In this document: positions 55,841-64,000 of the stretch, piece by piece
Layout: the number at the start of each line of letters is the position of its first letter
How positions within the stretch are numbered: the first letter of the stretch is position 1
Assembly: GCA_946807835.1 (NCBI GenBank)
Contig: OX327694.1
Location: 6,956,001 to 7,020,000 of the forward strand
Direction: 5' to 3'
Source of the DNA: Ailanthus altissimus
Lineage: Eukaryota; Streptophyta; Magnoliopsida; Sapindales; Simaroubaceae
Length of the DNA: 64,000 nt
Notes under the pieces: model-generated
Seen by the model: the letters and a program-made list of their open reading frames with translations, nothing else
Told to the model about the DNA's origin: nothing
Database searches by the model: none
Translations under genes and position numbers: made by a program

Positions 55841-56022
55841 GAAAAATTATCATCAATACCCTTATAGTTTGGTGTTATATTAGAAATACCCATAAGTTTT
55901 TTAAATAAGCACAAATTTTTAACTGTTAGAGAATATTTTATTAAATTAATGAAAAAAGGGTAATAAAATTAAAATCAACATCTAAATTTTAAGTAGATAT
56001 TTTAAAAACCCCAAATGTTTTC

Positions 56023-56062
<40 letters not shown>

Positions 56063-56634
56063 TATTTAAAAAATTCCAAAATTATCTCATGTCACCGGTC
56101 ACAACCACCAACGATAGCCATCATCAATCATCAATCTCCCGTGTGTGCGCAACAACCTAGATCCACACACACACAATGGCCTCAATTGGCTTCTACAACA
56201 ACCTTGCTTGGCCATGAGCAACTGAACACCTTTATCTTATGTTGTAATTTTTTTTAGTTCTTTATTTTTTTTTTCTTTTTTATGTTGTTGGATTAATCTT
56301 GAGATTGGTTTTGTTGTTAATGTTGTTGCAGTGACTAATGTTGTTAGATTAATCTAAAATTATTGAATGGTTGATTTTGTGATGATATTATTGAAAATTA
56401 TTAATATGAGGAGAAATTTTTAAAAAAAAAACAAGAAAAAAATTATTATGTAAAGGGTATGATGGTCAAATTTACTTTATTATTAGGATCAATCGTCTTT
56501 TCACAAGGTTTTATATGTCTGTAGTTAATTTTAATGAAATAATTTTTAATAATTTAGTATTTGTGCCTATTTCTAAAATTTGGGGGTATTTCTAATGTAA
56601 GACTAAACTTTGAGGGTATAAATAATAATTTTCC
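55841..56634. mobile_element. Element with about 110-bp terminal inverted repeats and non-TE-like interior
   Basis: The left arm (55841-55950: gaaaaattatcatcaatacc... attagaaatacccataag) and the reverse complement of the right arm (56525-56634: ggaaaattattatttatacc... attagaaatacccccaaa) align over about 110 bases, ending 'ttaaattaa'. The long TIRs suggest a non-autonomous Mutator-like element. The interior has a (CT)n microsatellite (about 56029-56052) and a less A/T-rich patch with an 80-codon frame (56015-56257), which may be captured host sequence. The target duplication was not resolved. Confidence 0.7.
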
Positions 56635-57440
56635 TAAATTTATTATTGTTCGTGATGTTTGGGTACCAATATTTATTTAATTTATATCTAATAATCTTTC
56701 TAATTTATTTATAAAATTTATTAATTTATTGGGTTTATATATTAGTCTTCACCAAATATTACTTGAAGTTAAATGCAGTTAAGTTCGTTAGTTCATACTT
56801 TTTAGGGTTAATTTCAGCTTACCTTTAGTTTTATTGATATCAACCCATCCTCTTTTTTCTGGCGGGTCATCAAGGTGCCTCCATTTCATTAGCAGATGTT
56901 GTTAAGTTAATAATTTTTTAAGTAAAATAGTCATGCTATGCTTTATAATACTAAAGACACCCGTTTTATTTTATAAGTGGCTCAATTTCAGATTTTCTTT
57001 TTATTTTTAATTTTATTTTATATTTAAATAATAAATAAATAAAATTTATTTTTCAAGTTCAATATTTGATTTTTTTTTTCTCAACATAACCAACACTTGT
57101 CATTTCCTTTGAACTAGGAGAGTACCCATAATTACTTGACTTTAGATGTGAAGCTTCTATATCAAATTAATTTTCTAATCTAACAATGTTCTGTTTATTT
57201 TTTATTCTTATGTCTCCATCACTCTCTTCTTGAATTTACCATTCCAAGTAATTTTTTTTTTAATTGAAAACAAAAAAAAAAACATCTTTCTCAAATTAAC
57301 TATGTTGGGATTGCTTTGTTGTTACTTTATTCTATTTAGATGTTATGGTGGGTGAATGATCATATGATGGAGGTAACGGCTATGGTTAATGATGAAGAAA
57401 AATGATGGAGGTGGTGGCTTGAGTGAATAAAGAAGAAGAT
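56635..57440. other. Spacer with MITE-like text
   Basis: A/T-rich. 'agggttaatttcagcttacc' at about 56804-56823 resembles the terminus of a common plant MITE group, but no second arm was seen. No coding sequence. Confidence 0.35.
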
Positions 57441-57599
57441 AATTAAGTTTTTACTTTAGTAGCTTGGTGAGGATCATCTGTAAGCAAAGTGTATAGTAGT
57501 GAAATCTTAAAGCCAATCATTAATGTGTATGTTTTTATTTCATTCTTGTATAATATTCCTTTTTCTTCAGCATTGATTCTTCCTTTTTTACTTCTTTTC

Positions 57600-58294
57600 T
57601 CTAACATGGCTCTCTTTTAGCTGAGATGTTTCAGTAGCAATTGAAATTTATTTTTCACTTCTCAAGGTGATTTCTTGACATTTCTCTCTATCTCATCTTG
57701 CATTTACCTAGGTATTACTGGGTGAGAAGCCTTGTGGACGACTGTTTAATGATATGACCAGTTGGCTCACTTGATTTTTCAACATCCTTAGAATGGTTGA
57801 TTAGCTTTGGATTGACTTTGGAAAAGGTTGTTAATTCATTTTATATGCTGCATTAGCATATCCTCAAAGGTTGACTCTTCTTCATGCTACTGCTGAGGTT
57901 ATGCTAGGATGTTGGAAGAGTCTATATAATTCGTATTATAGAAAATTGCAGTTAGAGTTATACTACTATCTATGATAATTTTTTTATATAATGTGCAGTC
58001 TTTACACATTGGTCATTTAGATGATAGTCACCACAGAAATCACAAGTGGCAAGTCAACTCTTCACAACACAACATTTACTCCAATAGCATCTAACTTCTT
58101 AGACATCAGTTTACTTGTGCAGCTAGTGAAGTGAGTGCCTCCCCATCATAAACTCTTGTTATTTTTCTTTGGCTAATTTTTCTATAAGCCATTGATAACT
58201 GTTAGATGTCATCTTCTCAAATAGGTTGTATACATTGTCTGTTGACTTATTTATTAGTGCTTCACTTGCAGTAGCATCTATTTCAATTATCCCT
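57600..58294 (-). pseudogene. Athila-type gag, C-terminal part
   Basis: The minus strand reads 'EIDATASEALINKSTDNVYN', 'LFEKMTSNSYQWLIEKLAKE', and later 'CDFCGDYHLNDQCV'. These match 'IDAAAGGALMNKSPEEAYEL', the NYQW block and the CX2CX3HX4C-type knuckle of Athila gag. Stops follow the NYQW block. It continues from 61797 across the insertion. Confidence 0.82.
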
Positions 58295-58399
58295 TAAGAG
58301 AGAATTGAAAAAATTGAATGAAAATAAAAACCAAACCAGTTTTTTCCAGTTGGCTTTTGATTTTTGGCTTAAATATTTTTTTCAAAACAAATTAATCAA

Positions 58400-58819
58400 A
58401 CTTCTAATTCGAACTTGTGACTTGATGACTAAGCTAAAAACTATTGTTAGCTTAAAGTGCATTCTATTTTATTATATTAAACTTTAATATATTAACTAAT
58501 AAAAAACAACTTTTGTAAATGAAAACCCAGTTGATTTTATTATATTTACAAAAAGCATAATTACAGGATTCGAACTAGAGACCTGAAGAGATTTTTACAA
58601 ACATTTTGCCAACTGAGCTGAAGCTACTTTTTAGTTAAAAACACATTCAATTTTATATATCTAAACTTTTAAATATTATTAATTAAAAAAAAAACAAGTG
58701 CCAAATTCGAACCTAGGACCTTAGAGGACTTTTACCTCCACTTTATCAACTTAACTAAAGCTTTTTTTAAAATTAAATCACATTCCAGTATTTTATACTA
58801 TATTATAAGATATTAATAT
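58400..58819 (-). repeat. Tandem units with tRNA-like box A/box B motifs
   Basis: Three units are seen here and a fourth lies after the solo LTR (about 61452-61600). Each carries on the minus strand an 'agctcagttggc'-like box A (clearest near 58626-58609) and a 'GTTCGAATCC'-like box B (58575-58566; also 58717-58705 and near 58412). Each is followed by 'acattcaattttatatatc'-like text. Spacing is about 140-180 bases. They resemble a tRNA-derived SINE or promoter segment reiterated in tandem. The acceptor stem of a real tRNA is missing, so this is not a tRNA gene. Confidence 0.55.
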
Positions 58820-61451
58820 TGTAGTAACTACTTATCCAGCACCGAAAAGAATAAATATTTATATATATGTATAATATTCATATTTTATTTGTATATGGAT
58901 GATACTTAATTTATGTATTGTTATTAGTATTATTTGTATAGATTAAGGACATACTATTAGTATTGGGGTTTATGTGCAAGACTTTAGATTTATTTTAGGG
59001 ACCAAATTATAATACTTTGAAAGTTTTGGGGGTTAATTTGTAAATACTAAAAGTTACCCTCTTAGTATAAAAATACACATTTGAAACCCTAATTCACTCA
59101 TTTTGGTCGAGCCACTTCTTTTAGAGTGAGAAAAGAGAGAAAGAAAAGGGAGAGAAAGAGAAGAAGAAGAAAACGAAGAAGAAGAAAGTTGGAATTTAAG
59201 CTTTAAGAAGTATATTATAACCTTTTCTTAGTTTTTTGGTGTTAATTTAGTTAATTCCTTTAAGTTTTAATTTCTGGACAAATGAAAAATTAGGGATTTG
59301 ATGTGGATTTTGTAAGATATATTGAGAATTGATGATGATTATATAGATAGCTTGATAAATCATGATGAATTGCAGAATTTTTACTTGATAGTCTCTTGAT
59401 CCAGAACTTTTATAAATTGTTGTACTTCGATTCTGGTTTTGGATTTTGAGATTATGCAACTAGACATGTATAGAATCATTTGAGATTTTGAATTGATTGA
59501 AAATTCTAGAAATTGAATTTTTAGTACATTTACTAAAATGACCCTGAAATTCAAGAAATTTCCTGTGTTAACAGTTTGATACAGTGACAAGTAATTTTTG
59601 ATATGTTGAATGATCTTCAAAAATTACTAATTTTTAGAATATGATACATTTATATGTATAGTATGATATAGTCAAAATTTTGAATTTATATTAATGTGGT
59701 TAAATTATTATGATTTTCTAAAGTGTATCCGCTCGTTGCAATATTTGATTAACAGAGTTTTAAGGCTATGGAATACAATAGTTTTAAAATACTTTTGGCA
59801 GGGATTTTGAAGTGAAATATTTATCATGGATTGAAATATGTATCAAGAGTAATTCTATACTAGTTTTATAAGTTTTTCATTAGTATATTATTTTATAAAA
59901 TTGGGAGACTGAATACTGTTCAGTAACTATCTTGATCCCACTAGATTAATAGTTTGGATTTGATGGTGTTTATGAAATAAATTGTGTAGGAATTATGATA
60001 TAATATTCATACATAATGAGGATATATGAGTTAAGAAAGATATATTCTAATTTTAGAGCAATTGGATATCATTTGATATATAAAAAAAATTTGTTAAGTA
60101 TAAGTGGTCAGAATGACAGGTTTTGAGAAACCAAGTAATTAGACCAATTCGATGTGATAATGCAATATGCGTAAATTTGTAAGCTATTTAAAGTGTTTTG
60201 TGTGAATGTTGAGGCTTATGAAAGGATTAATCTCTATTAATAGGTTAAAGAGAATTAAGCCTTGTAGTCGAAAGTGCTAAGAGGTAAGTATACTTTTACT
60301 AAAATCACAATAAGCATAGTAATTATCTATGTATGATTTTGTAAATGTGCTTAGAAATATGTTTATGTTATGTCAAAGTATATTTTATATAAAATGTGAA
60401 AGACATATATTTATGAATGTGAGCATTGACATTGAGCATCGACATACATGTGTTTATGAAAGTGAGTTTTCAAAATGAAATATGTTTAATAAAGAAAGCT
60501 TTTGAAGTGAAAAAATGTCCATGAGATACGTTTTTTTGTTTTGAGGATGCTTGAACTCATTATTTACTTAGTAGGCACCTTATGTGATTTGTGGAGCCTT
60601 TATGTGTGGCATTTCCTTCGGAATTGATATATGTTATGTGTTTCGTATGTAGAGAGGATCCTATTGGTACCTAAAGGAAGATTGAGTCATCATATTCGTG
60701 TGGTGGCATATTAGTACATGTGAGAGGACTCACTGATGATTAGAGTGAGGGTTTGGCTCTTACCTTCGGGCATGAGCATTATATATGTGTAATTTAAACT
60801 TCACTTGTACTATTCCTCTCATACGGTATATCATCGATGGGTGACATTTGACTTATCATGTGATTTGTGATATGAAAGTCCTACTAAGTAATAGTTAAGT
60901 GATGGTATTTCTATTATATGTTTTGAAAGAATGTGTAAGCGCTTACCTGACATGTAATTTGATAAGATTATAATTTTGATTTCTCACAGCATATCATACA
61001 CATGCATTGTGTATATATATGTATTTGTATTTTGATATATGAAAAATTAGTATGCTTATTGAGTTTCATACTCATTATAGTTTATGAGGATTTCAGGTAA
61101 ATAAGGTACATGTGTGCTTAGAGGATTTGGCAAGGCTTCTACTATCCATTGGGTTCCCTAAGTTGTTAGGTTGCTAAGTGTTTCATTTGTGGACACGTAA
61201 TTTAAGATATTTTATTTATCCCTATTAAATAAATACTTATGTATTATTTTATTAGGCATGATTGTATTTGGTTTATGTTTCACCAAGTATGGTCATGAAT
61301 GAAACTTTGTGTTGAACTTACTAGCAACTTGCTAAGGATTCATATGTTGAATTTAAGTTTGAAATTTTATGCAATATTAATTATGAGTGCACATTATTGA
61401 ATGAGTGTAAGTTATGTCATGTGTCAGATCTTTTGGGTCTGGGGTGTGACA
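58820..61451 (+). mobile_element. 2.6-kb solo LTR (Gypsy, Tekay/Del-like) with target duplication aatat
   Basis: Flanked by identical aatat pentamers (58815-58819 and 61452-61456). It starts TGTAGTAACTACTTATCC (compare TGTAACGACCC) and ends TCTGGGGTGTGACA. About 300 bases in is a purine-only leader (gagaaaagagagaaagaaaa..., 59127-59190), preceded by 'aaaccctaattcactcattt', which suits the R/U5 start. No genes lie inside. The frames at 59247-59620 are shadows. It interrupts the tRNA-like repeat array. Confidence 0.9.
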
Positions 61452-61796
61452 AATATAATTAAAAAGAAGAAACAACCAACAGATTTAAACCAAAGATATC
61501 AAAAATGAGTTAAAGCTCATGCTACCATCTGAGCTTAAGCTACTTTTTAATGTAAGGACAAGCACATTCAATTTTTTATATTAAAATTTTAAAATATAAA
61601 TAATTAAAAAAACTATTTTTTTCGGTTTGGTTTCAGTTTTCAATGAAACTAAACCAAAACTGACCTTTTTTTTTATTTTTTTAGTTTTACATAACCATCA
61701 GCTTTTTTCCATTTTGAAAATCAAACCAAACCTACTAGTTTGGTTTGATTTGAACCGATTTATTCAGTTTTTAATTTTTTTACCTACATTTAGTAG

Positions 61797-62345
61797 AAGG
61801 TTTGCACGATTAAACACTTTAGAACTCTAAGATTTGGATATCTTCTCAGTATATCTTTGTACAGCTTCCATGCTTTGTATAAGGACTCTCCATCATACTG
61901 GATAAAATAAGTGATGTCATTCTTTATCCTTACTGTCTTGGCTGGTGGAAATAATTTTGACAAAACAATGTTTGGGCCAAGTTATCCCATGTTTCATTTG
62001 ATTCTGATAGTAAGGACATCAACAAACTCTTCGTCTTGTCTCGAAGTGAAAAAGGAAATAGTCACAGTTGTATTACATTATTTGAGACTCTATTATATTT
62101 GAACAAATTGCAAATATCTAAAAAATTTATTATATGTTCAATCAGATCATCACTTATAAGTCCACTAAATTATACTGAGTCTTTTAACATCTAGATTGTC
62201 TCTGGCTAGATTTCAAAATAGTTGGCAGTTATTGTTAGCCAGCATATGTTGGTATGAATGACATTAATCATTAAGATTGCATAATCCCTCAAGAATCTAT
62301 GCTCTGCATCTTGTTGTTAAAACTAAAATTGATTGGCAATAATAT
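61797..62345 (-). pseudogene. Athila-type gag, N-terminal part
   Basis: The minus strand shows 'LSKLFPPAKTVRIKNDITYF', 'IQYDGESLYKAWKLYKDILR' and 'RYPNLRVLKCLIVQTFY'. These match KFFPPAKTAKLRNDI..., QYEGESLYDAWERYKDLLRR and the VQTFYNGL block of Athila gag. The frame stops at the insertion right after QTFY and resumes at 58294. Upstream text is broken by stops. Confidence 0.85.
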
Positions 62346-62496
62346 CTAGTTGAAAGGTAACCTGAAAGGAAAAACAAAAAATTTTAAAAAGCAATTGAGC
62401 AGAAAAAAGTAGAAAAGTAACTATAAAACAAATAAAAAGTCTAAAGTAAAAGTAAGATATATTAGTACTAGCATTAATAAGAACAATAAATTAATT

Positions 62497-62519
62497 CCAT
62501 AGAAATTGTGCTAAAAACT
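62497..62519 (-). other. Degenerate primer binding site of the second Athila-like element
   Basis: The minus strand reads AGTTTTTAGCACAATTTCTATGG right after the LTR end (CATAACA). It is a decayed form of the TTTTTGGCGCCGTTGCCGGGG site used by Athila/Tat elements, with the same CG-to-CA/TG type of change as the PBS at 5720. Confidence 0.7.
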
Positions 62520-63823
62520 TGTTATGTTCCCACAAAGAATTGTTGTTATTGTTATGCTAAGTACTAAAATTGCGTCTTCTTGCTTTTATTCAGATGAATG
62601 AAAATCAAAAGGTAGTAATCTAAACTAAATAACAGAAAAGTAACAAAATAAAAAAGACTAAGGATAATAAAGTATAATCCCTAATAATATATAAAACCTA
62701 GGATTATAACTATCTCTCGAAATGTTACTTGAACCAATTAATCTTTTCTTAAGTTAATCTCTCAATATAAATTGTTGGCTAAATTCTTATTATCATCACA
62801 ACCTTCTATCGATGGTTTAGTGACTATGTCTTACCCTATCAATTATCTATATGTCTATGGTAATTAAATAAAAATAAGATTCATTAATAACTGATCTATT
62901 AATACTATATATGTATATGGGTATATATCTATCCTATATGAACTTATAACTATTACACTATGATTATATATCAAATTATTCAAGGTGAACACTTAAATTC
63001 CTTCGTCAAGTTCATTAAGGTTTCCACAATAATCTAATTAGTACTCAAATAATTAGAAAACATTAAGCGTAGAATAATTAAATAAGTTCATAAGAAAAGA
63101 ATTTGAATTCAATCACATATCAAGTTCAAAATTGTAACCCTATATATAAAATTTAGCTCATAATGAAACCTAGAGTTTTATAACATAAATTGATAAACAT
63201 AATGAAGAAAAACAAAAGATAAAAGTAAAGGAAGAAGAAAACACGACTCAGTGTCTTAATTCAGCATTTCCTCTCTTCAACTTACAGTTAAACCCTTATT
63301 TAATCTTCAAATAATGATCTAAATTCCCTAAAACTTGTTCTCTTTGGTGCTCTCCCTTTTTGTCTCTCTTTTTGGCTCCAAAAGGCTCCTTTTTATAAAT
63401 TTTTGTGGCTTCAAAGTAAAGCAACTTCAATTCCAAACTGATTAGAATTTCTTTTTTATCACACTGGCGCTACAGCATTGGCTTTTGGGCATTATGGTGC
63501 TAGACTCTAACTTTAATGCCAAAGTATTAAGATCGAAAATGCATTCTTCTGGGCTTCGATCAAGCATCATGGCCTTGACTGCTAAGCGTCGTACTGCTAG
63601 GGTCTTTGACTTGAGCACTGTAACTTTGATATAGAATGTCACGGTGTTGGCTTTTTTTTCTTGATTTCTTCTTTATTTTTGTCCAATTGCCAATATCTTT
63701 GGGCCAAATGTTTGAAAACCTATAAATCAACAATAAATTACATAGATAGCCAAATAATCTCAATTAAACGAACAAATATTAAAATTAAAAGATGAAAAGT
63801 TTAAACCTACTTAACCTTTATCA
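62520..63823 (-). repeat. 5' LTR of the second Athila-like element
   Basis: 1,304 bases, from TGTTATGTTCCC to CTTTATCA on the plus strand. It is homologous to the LTRs at 21359-22655 and 33529-34802 through 'atataaattgttggct', 'atctatatgtctatggtaat' and 'taaacgaacaaatatt'. The minus-strand frames at 63442-63763 lie in it and are not genes. Confidence 0.82.
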
Positions 63824-64000
63824 TACCACAAAAAAGGGAAAAATAACTCTTACCTCTCAAATATTCTTATTGCAGCGACTAACAAGAGATTGATTGTGGC
63901 AAGTTCGAGAAACTGATTGGTGAGACACTGAGATGGAAATAACACCAATTAAATGTTAACTGAGTAAGTTAGTAAGGCAAGAAGGTTGAGCTAGGAGACT
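63824..64000. other. Flank at window end
   Basis: 177 bases, less A/T-rich than the LTR, with no recognisable motif. The pentamer tacca at 63824-63828 would be the target duplication partner if the left end of the element were known. Confidence 0.4.

Larger units (their letters stand above)
58295..61796. mobile_element. Composite insertion in Athila gag
   Basis: This block separates the two gag parts. Without the solo LTR (58820-61451 and its extra aatat) it is about 0.87 kb. Its ends carry 'aaaaccaaacc'-type text in opposite orientation (58328-58338, and 'tttggtttgatttgaacc' near 61738), so a non-autonomous TIR element is possible, but the inverted match is weak. It contains the tRNA-like tandem units. 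No target duplication could be fixed. Confidence 0.5.
57441..63823 (-). mobile_element. Second Athila-like Gypsy element (5' LTR and gag), interrupted
   Basis: In minus orientation the parts are: 5' LTR (63823-62520), a degenerate TGGCGCC-type PBS (62519 to about 62497), a leader, gag part 1 (62345-61797), an inserted block (61796-58295), and gag part 2 (58294 to about 57600). Pol and the 3' LTR are not present in the window to the left, so the element is truncated near 57.4 kb. The LTR family is that of 21359-22655 and 33529-34802. Confidence 0.78.

Noticed and set aside
56015..56257. 80-codon frame as a host gene
   Set aside because: It starts in a (CT)n microsatellite, has no known domain, and sits within an inverted-repeat element; kept only as possible captured sequence.
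58566..58626. Possible tRNA gene (box A and box B motifs)
   Set aside because: The spacing is short, no acceptor stem or anticodon arm can be drawn, and the motif is tandemly repeated; treated as a tRNA-like repeat.

Overview
This window is eukaryotic plant DNA. It is strongly A/T-rich, has almost no long open frames, contains one clear two-exon plant gene, and is filled with decayed LTR retrotransposons, DNA transposons and MITE-like repeats. The two recognisable host genes are small-molecule O-methyltransferases (OMTs) of the plant caffeate/acetylserotonin-OMT fold. They suggest a eudicot, and their closest resemblance from memory is to acetylserotonin-/xanthohumol-type OMTs of Rosales. The species cannot be fixed from sequence alone.

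Host genes: OMT1 (9175-10916, minus) is intact, with two exons and 351 residues. OMT2 (40017-41348, minus) is a paralog with the same exon/intron structure and a nonsense codon at position 25. They form a same-strand pair split by about 29 kb of nested retrotransposons. Around 12.63-12.95 kb there is a near-perfect tandem duplication of a promoter-like segment (TATA box plus purine-rich leader) with no gene behind it.

Left part: a Copia gag/PBS/LTR end (25 to about 1300, minus), a CACTA-type terminus (to 2024), and a complete non-autonomous LARD-like element (2356-7381, minus). The LARD has 1.6-kb LTRs and an internal region made of tandem repeats. Its LTR belongs to the same family as the LTR at 38264 that closes a decayed Tat-like Ty3/Gypsy element (29208-39180, plus), so the two may be a non-autonomous/autonomous pair.

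Middle: a nearly full but stop-riddled Copia element (13570-20417, plus) abuts an inverted Copia relative (20480-29207, minus). The second Copia is split inside its RNase H region by an Athila-like Gypsy element (21359-28609, perfect 5-bp target duplication). That element contains a 3.5-kb chromodomain-type Gypsy deletion derivative (24878-28380) which kept gag and protease but lost RT and integrase. The Tat-like integrase is split by a solo Athila-type LTR (33529-34802, perfect target duplication).

Right part: a second LARD-like element (42352-49163, minus, target duplication gaata) carries a 2.8-kb solo LTR (45931-48740, target duplication caccg) in one of its LTRs. Then come a G/C-richer island without recognisable function (49.5-49.8 kb), a TRIM-like LTR pair (51741-52244), a decayed MuDR-type transposase (52.3-54.1 kb), a long-TIR element (55841-56634), and an Athila-like element (about 57.4-63.8 kb, minus). 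The gag of the last is interrupted by an insert holding tRNA-like tandem units and a 2.6-kb solo LTR (58820-61451, target duplication aatat).

No rRNA, functional tRNA, CRISPR array or bacterial-type operon was seen. Exon boundaries and target duplications were read by eye; no alignment or database search was run.
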